A DNA stretch of 64,000 nucleotides, taken from contig NZ_AP019777.1 in the NCBI RefSeq assembly GCF_019669905.1, positions 4,774,001-4,838,000 of the forward strand, written 5' to 3'. This DNA comes from Methylomonas koyamae (GTDB taxonomy: Bacteria > Pseudomonadota > Gammaproteobacteria > Methylococcales > Methylomonadaceae). The translations under genes and the position numbers were made by a program. Shown here piece after piece: positions 36,609 to 47,613 of this stretch; the first letter of the stretch is position 1, and each line of letters starts with the position of its first letter. Below the pieces are notes generated by a model. The model was given only the letters and a program-made list of their open reading frames with translations, made no database searches and was not told the DNA's origin.

Positions 36609-37856
36609 TTACGGTGTGCCGAAGCTTCTGGCCAAACAGGCCAATACCCCTTCCTGGGTTAAATTTTGTTCGCCGCAATCCACGCCCGGCGTACAACTCA
36701 GATTTTGCCAATCGGCATTGTCGTTGGTGACGATAGCCTTGGCCCAATCCACGAAGCGGATGCCGTTCAGCGCCGATGTATAAAACTCGTCGAACCGGAA
36801 TATCGTATGGTTGCAACCGGGGTCGATGTAAGCCCGGTAGTTTTTCGGCAATGCGGCTTTTAATCCGCCGGCGATTGTATTCATTCTGGTACTCCAGCTG
36901 CCGAAACCGGAGAGTTGATCGGCTGGGACACCGTCGTTTTGTTCCATGATATTCAAGAACAATTTTTGCACCACATCGTAAGCCGTCGTGTATTGCGCAA
37001 AACGTTCTTTGGGGTATTGCGCTGCCAGGGTTCTGTAGGCTCTCGGCAAGAAATCGGTTGCCGGAGCGGACGGCAAGGTTTTGAATATCGGATGCAAGTT
37101 GGTGTTGATGTTCCATCCCGAGTTAGGGCCGAATACGCCGGCCGCCAGAAAGCCGTCGGTAATAACCCCCATGCCGCCGTCGCTGAGTAACGAGACCTTG
37201 GCGTCCTTGCCCAACAACTTTTGGACCCAGGGATAATTCAATGCCGCGCCGTAAGAACCGGCACTGGAACCGGCCACCAAGATCTTGTCGATTTCTATGC
37301 GGCCGGCGTGCAACGGGCTGAATTTGTTTTTCCGCTCGCGTTTAAAGTAATCCACCACATAAAGAAAGTTGTCGAAGCCGCGGTGTTTAATGGCTACCGC
37401 GTCGGTCGGATCGGGATTGAACGGATTTTGGTAAACCGTATCCTTGGAACCTAAAAATACGTCGCCGGTACAATACGATACAAACACCATGGTCCAATTT
37501 TTATATGGATTATCCGGATCTTCGGCGTTTAATAATCCAGCCATTTTATTAGGATTATTGGCATCCACATCGGCATCTGGCACATAGGTAGACTGCATGG
37601 AACAGGTACCGTAGTTCCAACAGGCGCCTCCACCGTTGAAATACAGCAACACCTTGTCGGCCTTACCCGGCTTTACGTAAAAAGAGTAAGGTTGGCCGAA
37701 TGCGCAACTGGGTGTGACCAGCTTTTGCGAATCGCCGACTTTTACCGGATATTGACCCGGAGTTACTTCGACTTTTTGCCAGAGGTCCGTCGCCTGAGTG
37801 GCGGCGGCAAAACCCAGCAAAACGGCAAGTGCCGCGTTTGATACAAATGGCTTCAT
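36609..37856 (-). CDS. Pectinacetylesterase-family secreted hydrolase
   Basis: 415 residues with a cleavable signal peptide (LAVLLGFAAATQA). The alpha/beta-hydrolase-like features of the pectinacetylesterase/Notum family are present: LLYFNGGGACWNYGTCSMQ (oxyanion Gly-Gly-Gly and a disulfide cysteine), the nucleophile elbow VAGSSAGSYGAALN (about residues 192-205), and the C-terminal catalytic DPGCNHTIF with His. It deacetylates polysaccharides in plants and deacylates lipids on signalling proteins in animals; the bacterial substrate is unknown. Cys-rich and probably periplasmic or secreted. Confidence 0.82.
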   Translation of the reverse strand: MKPFVSNAALAVLLGFAAATQATDLWQKVEVTPGQYPVKVGDSQKLVTPSCAFGQPYSFYVKPGKADKVLLYFNGGGACWNYGTCSMQSTYVPDADVDANNPNKMAGLLNAEDPDNPYKNWTMVFVSYCTGDVFLGSKDTVYQNPFNPDPTDAVAIKHRGFDNFLYVVDYFKRERKNKFSPLHAGRIEIDKILVAGSSAGSYGAALNYPWVQKLLGKDAKVSLLSDGGMGVITDGFLAAGVFGPNSGWNINTNLHPIFKTLPSAPATDFLPRAYRTLAAQYPKERFAQYTTAYDVVQKLFLNIMEQNDGVPADQLSGFGSWSTRMNTIAGGLKAALPKNYRAYIDPGCNHTIFRFDEFYTSALNGIRFVDWAKAIVTNDNADWQNLSCTPGVDCGEQNLTQEGVLACLARSFGTP

Positions 37857-38227
37857 AGTTTCTTCCTATATTTTCTGGAATTGAGCGGAAATTCGCCTTG
37901 CGGCCTATTCGGCGTCCGGCTAACGTTCAAGTGTAGTCCGCTATACCGCGAGCTAAGGGATGAAACTGGGAACTACTGATTTTCATTACCAGAACCGGCG
38001 TGGGCGCCGTTCAAGGCATCGCCGCGTTTTCGGCGAAGTTAGCCGGGAACTGCTCGACATTGGTGCAAATTGGCCGCTGGCATTGGTTGAGATAAACCTA
38101 TACGGTTTAATCCAAAACCGCCGGACCGCGAATGGTTGTTAATTTTCAAAGCCTTGTAAACGGAATGAAAATTTGGCGCAGTTTTGGCTTGGCTGTAGTG
38201 GATTCGAACCGACTATCTGGATACCCA
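37857..38227. other. Gene-free region
   Basis: Some 370 bases between divergent esterase and PAP2 genes. I see a 60-codon open frame at 37960-38142 with no ribosome-binding site or family, which I do not call. The rest must contain the two promoters, but no strong -10/-35 pair is obvious. Confidence 0.5.
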
Positions 38228-38932
38228 ATGGCAACATCGAAACGCCATCACTGCGAATTAACCGTTCTGGCCGCACTTGCCGCGGCTACCACCCTCGTAT
38301 TTTGGTTTACCAATTTGGACCGGTGGGCGGCCGGTTTATTTTTTTATCCGGGCAACGCCAGCGGCGTTTGGCCCAAACAGGACTGGTGGTTTTGGCGAGT
38401 TCTGTACGATTACGCATTTCCGTTCACGATCACGGCCGGTGCATTTGCCCTGCTGGCTTACCTATTCAGTCATTTGCACGACGACTTCCGCAGTTTTCGC
38501 CGCCAAGCCATGTATATCTTGCTGGTCATTGCGATAGGCCCAGGGCTGGTCGTCAATCTGATCGTCAAAGACCATTGGGGGCGGCCGCGGCCGGTGCATA
38601 CCAAGGAATTCGGCGGGGAATACAACTACGTGCCGCCGGCAAAATTAGGCCATAGCCCGGATAAGTCTTTCGTCTGCGGCCATTGTTCGGTCGGATATGC
38701 GTTTTTTGCCCTGTATTTTTTAACGCAAAATTACAAAACGTTTTATTTGCTGCTGACGTTGGGCTTGGCGTGGACCATGGGTTTTACCCGGATGACAGCC
38801 GGCGGCCATTACCTGTCCGACATTCTCTGGTCCGGCTATCTGGTGTTTTTGGTGGCTTATGCTTTGTATTACGGCTGGTATCTGCGCGACAAACCGGTAA
38901 CGGTACTCGAACGGAAAACCGCCACCGGTTAA
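38228..38932 (+). CDS. PAP2-family membrane phosphatase
   Basis: 234 residues from MATSKRHHCELTVLAAL, with five or six membrane helices. The three phosphatase motifs are KDHWGRPRP, SFVCGHCSVGY and RMTAGGHYLSD. The second motif has Cys where most members have Ser (usually PSGH); the catalytic His is kept. It probably removes phosphate from an undecaprenyl or lipid-A type substrate at the periplasmic face. An in-frame upstream ATG at 38132 would add 32 residues that do not look like a signal. Confidence 0.85.
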   Translation: MATSKRHHCELTVLAALAAATTLVFWFTNLDRWAAGLFFYPGNASGVWPKQDWWFWRVLYDYAFPFTITAGAFALLAYLFSHLHDDFRSFRRQAMYILLVIAIGPGLVVNLIVKDHWGRPRPVHTKEFGGEYNYVPPAKLGHSPDKSFVCGHCSVGYAFFALYFLTQNYKTFYLLLTLGLAWTMGFTRMTAGGHYLSDILWSGYLVFLVAYALYYGWYLRDKPVTVLERKTATG

Positions 38933-38957
38933 CACTCCGGCTTAACCGGACTGCGGC

Positions 38958-40337
38958 TCAACATTCGATCAAGTTCACCGCCAAACCGCCGCGCGAGGTT
39001 TCCTTGTATTTGGTTTTCATATCGGCGCCGGTTTCGCGCATGGTCTTGATCACCTTGTCCAGCGACACGAAGTGTTTGCCGTCGCCGCGTAGTGCAATCC
39101 GCGCCGCGTTGATCGCTTTGACCGAGCCCATCGCATTGCGCTCGATGCAAGGCACTTGCACCAAGCCGCCGACCGGATCGCAGGTCAAACCCAAGTTGTG
39201 CTCCATGCCGATTTCGGCGGCGTTTTCGACTTGCTCCGGCGTGCCGCCCAACACTTCGGCCAAGGCGCCGGCCGCCATCGAACAGGCCACGCCGATTTCG
39301 CCCTGGCAACCCACTTCGGCTCCGGACAGCGAGGCGTTTTCTTTATATAAAATCGCGATGGCCGCCGCGGTTAATAAAAAGCGGATCACTCCGTCCTCGT
39401 TCGCGCCTTCGCAAAACTTCCAGTAATAATGCAGCACGGCCGGAATGATGCCGGCGGCACCGTTGGTCGGCGCCGTGACGACGCGGCCGCCGGCGGCGTT
39501 TTCTTCGCTGACCGCCAGCGCAAACAAATTGACCCATTCCATCGTGCCGACCGGCATGCTCGGGGTTTGCCGCGGAATTTCGCCGGTCAGTTGCCGATAC
39601 AGGTTGGCGGCCCGGCGCCTGACTTTCATGCCGCCGGGCATGATGCCTTCCTGGTGCAGACCGCGTTCGACGCAGGCCTGCATCACCTGCCAAATATTCA
39701 ATAGCCGCTCGCGGATTTGCGCTTCGTTCAGCCAGGCCTTCTCGTTGCTCATCATTAAGTCGCTGATCGACTTGCGGTGAGTGGCGCATAATTTGAGTAA
39801 GCCGTCGCCGGTGTTGAACGGATAAGGCAAACAAGTATCGTCGTTGCTCAAGCGGTCGACCGCCGCTTCCGGTCCGGTTACGACGAAGCCGCCGCCGACC
39901 GAATAATAATCGGCCTGCACCAATTCGGCGCCGGATGCATCGAACACGGTCAGCCGCATGCCGTTGGAATGGTAAGGCAATACTTTGCGTTGAAACAGCA
40001 GATCGGATTTTTCGTTGAACGCCACCGGATATTGGCCCAGCAGCCGCACCGCACCGGTCTCGCGGATCTGCGCCAGGCGTTGCGGAATCTGGTCTGGATC
40101 GACCGCATCCGGCATTTCGCCTTCCAAACCCAGCATGACTGCCTTGTCGGTGCCGTGGCCTTTGCCGGTGGCGCCGAGGGAACCGTATAGTTCGACCTGA
40201 ATCCGACGGACTGCGCCGAGTAAGCCTTGTTGTTCCAAATTGCGGGCAAAGGCCATTGCCGCCCGCATCGGTCCCACCGTGTGCGAGCTGGAAGGGCCTA
40301 TACCGATTTTGAAGATATCGAAAACGCTGATTGCCAT
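38958..40337 (-). CDS. sdaA: L-serine dehydratase, single-chain iron-sulfur type
   Basis: Deaminates L-serine to pyruvate and ammonia with an oxygen-labile [4Fe-4S] cluster. 459 residues: N-terminal beta domain ([20 protein letters not shown]) and C-terminal alpha domain with the cluster cysteines in [29 protein letters not shown] and the closing Cys of the tail. Full length and intact. Confidence 0.95.
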   Translation of the reverse strand: MAISVFDIFKIGIGPSSSHTVGPMRAAMAFARNLEQQGLLGAVRRIQVELYGSLGATGKGHGTDKAVMLGLEGEMPDAVDPDQIPQRLAQIRETGAVRLLGQYPVAFNEKSDLLFQRKVLPYHSNGMRLTVFDASGAELVQADYYSVGGGFVVTGPEAAVDRLSNDDTCLPYPFNTGDGLLKLCATHRKSISDLMMSNEKAWLNEAQIRERLLNIWQVMQACVERGLHQEGIMPGGMKVRRRAANLYRQLTGEIPRQTPSMPVGTMEWVNLFALAVSEENAAGGRVVTAPTNGAAGIIPAVLHYYWKFCEGANEDGVIRFLLTAAAIAILYKENASLSGAEVGCQGEIGVACSMAAGALAEVLGGTPEQVENAAEIGMEHNLGLTCDPVGGLVQVPCIERNAMGSVKAINAARIALRGDGKHFVSLDKVIKTMRETGADMKTKYKETSRGGLAVNLIEC

Positions 40338-40500
40338 GGTGATCGCCTGGGTTGGATAGAGCGGAAATTTGGGAAAAACTGGCTACTAAGACACGCCGGC
40401 AGTAACAAGCTTCCTCAACCGAGGTAACACCAAGCAATCATCGTACCGCGTACAGCAGCGAGAAACCGCAACGCCAAAGCCGGCTGGGCCAAACCTTAAA

Positions 40501-41241
40501 TTAAAGTTTCGACTTGGCAAACAGTGCGGCACCGACGATGCCGGCTTGGTTTAAAAATACGGCAGGTTTGACCGGCGTGTTCAATGCGAGTTGATCCTGG
40601 AATTTGTCGAACTTTTTACTGGCGCCGCCGCCGAGGATGATCAAGTCGGGCCAGAACAAGCGTTCCATCGCAGTCAAATAAGTATTGAAGCGCTTACCCC
40701 AGGTTTTCCAACCCAAATCCTCGATCTTGCGCGCCGCATCGGAGGCATAGCGTTCGGCTTTGATGCCGTTCTCCAAAAAAATATGCCCCAACTCGGTATT
40801 GGGCAATAAATTGCCGTCGGTAAACAGCGCAGTTCCCAGGCCGGTACCCACGGTAACCAACAACACCACACCGGATTGACCCACGCCGTGGCCGAAATGC
40901 ATTTCGGCAAGCCCGGCGGCATCGGCGTCGTTGACGTTGAAACAAGCACAGGTTGTCGCTTCCGAAAATAATTTATCGATATCGGTTTGGATAAACTCCT
41001 TGGAGATGTTGGAGGCCGTCAAGGCGACGCCGTGTTGCACCGCAGCCGGAAAACCGCAACCGACCGGCCCGTTCCAGTGAAAATGCACCACCAACTGCGC
41101 CAGTACCGCCGCAACCGCTTCCGGAGTAGCCGGCTGCGGCGTGTCGATACGATGCCGTTCCGATACTAATTCTCCGGTTTCGGTGTTGACTATCGCACCT
41201 TTGATACCGGAACCGCCAATATCCACGCCAAGTACCAGCAT
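40501..41241 (-). CDS. ppgK: Polyphosphate glucokinase-like ROK-family kinase
   Basis: 246 residues with ROK landmarks: phosphate loop [15 protein letters not shown] at the start, the catalytic Asp in [12 protein letters not shown], and [13 protein letters not shown] followed by ELGHI. These match the polyphosphate/ATP-dependent glucokinases, which phosphorylate glucose at the expense of polyphosphate. It lies on the minus strand immediately before the origin region. Confidence 0.85.
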   Translation of the reverse strand: MLVLGVDIGGSGIKGAIVNTETGELVSERHRIDTPQPATPEAVAAVLAQLVVHFHWNGPVGCGFPAAVQHGVALTASNISKEFIQTDIDKLFSEATTCACFNVNDADAAGLAEMHFGHGVGQSGVVLLVTVGTGLGTALFTDGNLLPNTELGHIFLENGIKAERYASDAARKIEDLGWKTWGKRFNTYLTAMERLFWPDLIILGGGASKKFDKFQDQLALNTPVKPAVFLNQAGIVGAALFAKSKL

Positions 41242-41339
41242 AAGTTCTCCTTGTAAAAATGATCCGATACCATTTTAGGCCAATCGGCGGGCTTACCGCT
41301 GGTTTATCAGTTCAAGATCCAAATCTGGCGGATGCCGAC

Positions 41340-41960
41340 TTATAAACATTGTTGATAAGCGTGTTGGCAAAATTCGTCGAATCTTGTGGAAAAATTGCGG
41401 ATTAATCCGGCTTTGGCAGTTATCCACATTGTGTGGACAAGCATCAACGGCTGGGATTTACAGACTTAGTGTTAATTCATCTGTTTGAAAAAAATATAAA
41501 AAACACACTTATCCACAGTTTTTTATGGACGTAATAGTAATAACAAAAAATAAAGATCTAATAATCTATTTATGATTAGCTGTTGAGATCGGCCGGCAAA
41601 TCGGACTTGCGGGGACGGAAATTTGCCGCTTTGCCAGCGCCAAGGCAACCGGTTGCTACCGAAACGAACTTTATGAAGACCGATCTATTCCAGCAACCAA
41701 TTCGTTAGCACGGTAGATAGTCGGCAAACCACAATTCCGCTAAGCGGACTCGCCAGTTTCCTCCATAATAGGGAAAGCAAACTTGTTGAAAAGAATGTTG
41801 GATAATATCGGCAAAAGATGTGGACAAGTTGTAGCCATTTTGACCCTTGCCGGTTTTCCACAAATCCTCAACAAGTACGGCGACGGTTAACTTACATGTT
41901 CAATATGAAAAAAAGTTATTGATTTTGAAAGGTAATTACAGCTTATCCACAGGTTTTTTC
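41340..41960. other. Probable chromosomal replication origin (oriC)
   Basis: A long gene-free stretch directly before dnaN. Three perfect DnaA boxes (TTATCCACA) lie at 41420-41428, 41509-41517 and 41943-41951. Close variants are at 41350 (TGTTGATAA), 41385 (TGTGGAAAA), 41432 (TGTGGACAA), 41819 (TGTGGACAA) and 41854 (TTTTCCACA). Around 41480-41570 the DNA is very AT-rich, a likely unwinding element next to the second box. dnaA itself does not lie next to dnaN in this window. Two parS-like sites follow downstream of recF. Confidence 0.82.
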
Positions 41961-41995
41961 TTCGATAGTAATAACAATAGAGAAAAGATATTGAT

Positions 41996-43099
41996 ATGAA
42001 ATTTATTATTGGCAGAGATCAAATTCTCGCTCCGTTGCAACAAATCGTCAGCGTTATCGAGAAACGGCAAACCATGCCTATCCTTTCCAACGTGTTGTTG
42101 CAAGCCAGCGACGACCAATTGGTGATGACCGGTACCGATACCGAAATTCAGATTGTCTCGAAGATAAATATCGAATCAATAATAAAATCCGGGGAAATCA
42201 CGGTTCCAGCGCGCAAGTTTCTGGATATTTGCCGCTTGCTGCCGCCTGCGGCCGAAATCAGTTTTGAGTTACAGGACGACAAAGTGAAACTGATATCGGG
42301 GCGCAGCCGGTTCTCGTTGAGTACATTGCCGGCCGAACACTACCCGGAATTCAACGAATCGAACTACGAATACGATTTCGCATTGAATGCCGGCAAATTA
42401 AAGAAAGCGTTGGAAAAAACCGTGTTTTGCATGGCCAACCAGGATGTTCGCTACTATTTGAACGGCCTGTTGCTACATATCAGCAATTCCAGATTGAAAT
42501 TGGTAGCTTCCGACGGCCACCGCCTGTCGATTTACGAGGATGATATCGGCCAGGCGACCGGCTGCGAATCCCGCATCATTTTGCCGAGAAAAGCGGTACA
42601 GGAATTAAGCCGCCTGTTGGACGATACCGAAGCCGAGTTGAATATCCAATTCTCCAACAACCACATCAAACTTTATTACAAGGATGTGGTGTTCTCGTCC
42701 AAACTGATAGACGCTAAATTTCCGGATTTCAGCAAGGTGTTCAACCAGAGCTTCATGTCGCCGCTGCTGATTCAAAAACAGTTGTTGCGCGAGGCCTTGA
42801 CCCGGGTGGCGATTTTGTCCAATGAAAAGTACAAAGGCGTTACCTTCGATATTGCCGGCGACTCGTTGAAGTTAAGTACGCACAATCCAGAGCATGACGA
42901 AGCCGAGGAAGAGTTGGTTATCGATTACCAAGGCGATCCATTGACGATTTCGTTCAATTCGCAGTACATGCTGGATGCAGTGACCAATCTGGATTCGGAA
43001 ATGGCGGTCTTGACCGTTGCCAGCAATGCCAGCAGTTGCTTTGTGGAAGAGCCCGAACAAGCCCTATTCAAATTCATCGTAATGCCGATGCGGATGTAA
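41996..43099 (+). CDS. dnaN: DNA polymerase III beta subunit (sliding clamp)
   Basis: 367 residues, normal length. Three tandem clamp domains; MKFIIGRDQILAPLQQI at the start, and the C-terminal hydrophobic cleft segment ending with the conserved FIVMPMRM. It encircles DNA and tethers polymerase. It begins just after the last DnaA box of the probable origin; recF follows after 13 bases. Confidence 0.97.
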   Translation: MKFIIGRDQILAPLQQIVSVIEKRQTMPILSNVLLQASDDQLVMTGTDTEIQIVSKINIESIIKSGEITVPARKFLDICRLLPPAAEISFELQDDKVKLISGRSRFSLSTLPAEHYPEFNESNYEYDFALNAGKLKKALEKTVFCMANQDVRYYLNGLLLHISNSRLKLVASDGHRLSIYEDDIGQATGCESRIILPRKAVQELSRLLDDTEAELNIQFSNNHIKLYYKDVVFSSKLIDAKFPDFSKVFNQSFMSPLLIQKQLLREALTRVAILSNEKYKGVTFDIAGDSLKLSTHNPEHDEAEEELVIDYQGDPLTISFNSQYMLDAVTNLDSEMAVLTVASNASSCFVEEPEQALFKFIVMPMRM

Positions 43100-43112
43100 A
43101 CAGCTTCTCGGG

Positions 43113-44186
43113 ATGACTTTGTTAAAGTTGGATGTTCTGGCGGTGCGGAACATCCAGTCCGCCAGCATTTCGCCGTCGCCGTCCATCAACTTGATTACCG
43201 GGGCCAATGCCAGCGGTAAAAGTTCGTTGCTGGAGGCTATCTTCATCTTGGGTCGAGCCCGGTCGTTTCGGACCACCCATATCAAGCAAGCCATCGCCTT
43301 CGATCAATCGCAATTGACTGTCGCTGCGCAAAACCGCCTGCAAAACGGATCGGTCAGCCATCTCGGTATTCAAATCGACAACAAACAATGCGAGATCCGC
43401 ATCGACCAGGAAAACCGGCAGAAGGCGGATTTAGCTTACGCATTGCCGGTGCAATTGATCCATCCTAAGAGCTACCGTTTGCTCGATTCGGGGCCGCAAA
43501 TCCGCAGAGAATTTCTGGATTGGGGGATTTTTAACCACAACAGGAATTTTCTGCCTTGCTGGCGTAATTACAGTAAAGCCTTGCAGCAGCGCAATGCGCT
43601 ACTGAAGAGTCGGCAAGTTCGGCAAATTTCGGCTTGGGATCGGGAACTGGCCGAGTACGGCCGGATGATCAAGGATTTCCGTCTGAGCTATTTAAGCGCT
43701 TTGCAACCGGTGTTTCTGGAAATGGCCGGCTATTTTTTACGGAGCGACGATGTGGCATTGCGCATCCTATCCGGTTGGGACGACAAATTGAGTTTGGAGC
43801 AAGCGTTTAAAGCCGATCTGGAAAAGGATATGCGTTACGGCTTCACCCATAGCGGTCCGCACCGCGCCGATTTCCAAACTTACCTGAACAAACGGCTGGC
43901 TAAAGATTATTTGTCGCGCGGTCAGCAAAAGTTGCTGGTATTAGCTTTGCTGTTAGCGCAAGTGACTTTGTTGAATCGGGATAGCCCCAATACCTGTTGC
44001 ATTCTGATCGACGACCTGACGGCGGAATTGGATGCAGATAACAGGGCAAAATTGCTAAAATACTTGGCCGAGCTTGAATGCCAAATATTTATCAGCAGTA
44101 CTGGAATAGCCGATTTCGGCGATTTAAGTAACATCGACAACTACAAGTGGTTTCACGTGGAACACGGCGATATTAGCCAGGTTTGA
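43113..44186 (+). CDS. recF: DNA repair/recombination protein RecF
   Basis: 357 residues. Walker A is NLITGANASGKSSLLEAIFI (about residues 26-45), the SMC-like signature LSRGQQKLLVLALLLAQ is near residue 270, and Walker B ILIDDLTAELD is near residue 300. RecF loads RecA at gapped DNA with RecO and RecR. The 3' end contains a parS-like site. Confidence 0.96.
   Translation: MTLLKLDVLAVRNIQSASISPSPSINLITGANASGKSSLLEAIFILGRARSFRTTHIKQAIAFDQSQLTVAAQNRLQNGSVSHLGIQIDNKQCEIRIDQENRQKADLAYALPVQLIHPKSYRLLDSGPQIRREFLDWGIFNHNRNFLPCWRNYSKALQQRNALLKSRQVRQISAWDRELAEYGRMIKDFRLSYLSALQPVFLEMAGYFLRSDDVALRILSGWDDKLSLEQAFKADLEKDMRYGFTHSGPHRADFQTYLNKRLAKDYLSRGQQKLLVLALLLAQVTLLNRDSPNTCCILIDDLTAELDADNRAKLLKYLAELECQIFISSTGIADFGDLSNIDNYKWFHVEHGDISQV
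44149..44164 (+). promoter_or_regulatory. parS-like ParB-binding site 1
   Basis: GGTTTCACGTGGAACA differs from the parS consensus TGTTNCACGTGNAACA at one base (the first). It lies inside the recF coding region, 23 bases before the second site. parS clusters near the origin are the usual ParB loading sites for chromosome segregation. Confidence 0.75.
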
Positions 44187-44202
44187 TGTTTCACGTGGAA
44201 CG
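44187..44202 (+). promoter_or_regulatory. parS-like ParB-binding site 2
   Basis: TGTTTCACGTGGAACG, one mismatch from the parS consensus (the last base), immediately after the recF stop codon. With site 1 it forms a pair 38 bases apart. Confidence 0.75.
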
Positions 44203-44240
44203 AATAATAAAAACTAGAAACCTCCATCACCAACGCATGA

Positions 44241-46706
<2,466 letters not shown>

Positions 46707-46779
46707 CTGGCTGATTTCTTAATCCGTAACAGATTTGGATGTATGGAAATGGTGTCGTAAAACCATTCGGTATCCGAGT

Positions 46780-47613
46780 GTGAATGAAAAACCAACAATA
46801 TTGCCGTTTTTAAAATGGGCCGGAGGGAAACGTTGGTTTGTGCAACGTCATGCGGATTTTATCCCTAAGAACTTTAGAAGGTATATCGAACCTTTTCTTG
46901 GTGGTGGATCCGTGTTCTTTTACCTTCAACCAACTTCCTCACTACTTGGCGATACCAATCCTGATTTGATTGCCGCCTATAGCGGTATTAAAGAGAACTG
47001 GGAGGAGGTGGTGAAAAGTTTGCAATATCACAGTAGTCAGCATTCGGATGAGTATTTCTATTTAATCAGAGGCTCACATCCCACAGATGTTATCCAACGT
47101 GCTTCGCGAATGATCTATCTGAACCGGACGTGCTTTAATGGAATTTATCGCGTGAATCTTCGCGGTGAGTTCAACGTGCCTCGAGGCACAAAGGACTCTG
47201 TTTTGCTAACCAGTGATCGTTTTGATCAGATAGCAAAGCTACTTGAAGGTGCTGATATTCGTTCTGCAGATTTTGAGATTCTTATAGACGAGGCGCAGGC
47301 CGATGATTTTATATTTGCGGATCCGCCCTATACAGTTAGGCATAACTTCAACGGTTTCGTTAAATACAACGAAAAACTCTTCTCCTGGCAAGACCAGGAA
47401 AGATTGGCAAAAGCTTTGATTCGAGCCAAAAATCGTGGAGTTCATATCCTATCGACAAATGCAAACCATTCGTCGATTCGGGAGCTTTACGAAGATTGCG
47501 GTTTCAATCTAAATACAACTTCACGTTTTTCTTCTATCTCGGCTTCATCAAAGCATAGAAAGCAGTTTGACGAAATGATCATTTCTTTTACCTCAGGCGA
47601 TGGACAGTCATGA
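46780..47613 (+). CDS. D12-class DNA adenine methyltransferase
   Basis: 277 residues from the GTG at 46780 (an earlier TTG at 46735 is possible but adds only 15 residues). The Dam/D12 order is clear: WAGGKRW, the SAM loop EPFLGGGSVFFYL (about residues 36-48), RTCFNGIYRVNLRGEFN in the target-recognition part, and catalytic DPPY at residues 181-184. It methylates N6 of adenine in double-stranded DNA, site unknown. GC content is clearly below that of gyrB. Its stop overlaps the HerA start by 4 bases, so methylation belongs to the HerA-NurA cassette. Confidence 0.9.
   Translation: MNEKPTILPFLKWAGGKRWFVQRHADFIPKNFRRYIEPFLGGGSVFFYLQPTSSLLGDTNPDLIAAYSGIKENWEEVVKSLQYHSSQHSDEYFYLIRGSHPTDVIQRASRMIYLNRTCFNGIYRVNLRGEFNVPRGTKDSVLLTSDRFDQIAKLLEGADIRSADFEILIDEAQADDFIFADPPYTVRHNFNGFVKYNEKLFSWQDQERLAKALIRAKNRGVHILSTNANHSSIRELYEDCGFNLNTTSRFSSISASSKHRKQFDEMIISFTSGDGQS

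Noticed and set aside
37960..38142. 60-codon open frame upstream of the PAP2 gene
   Set aside because: No ribosome-binding site, Arg-rich composition, no similarity to a known protein.
41242..41995. Remnant of dnaA upstream of dnaN
   Set aside because: The interval holds DnaA boxes and AT-rich DNA but no reading frame with DnaA motifs on either strand.
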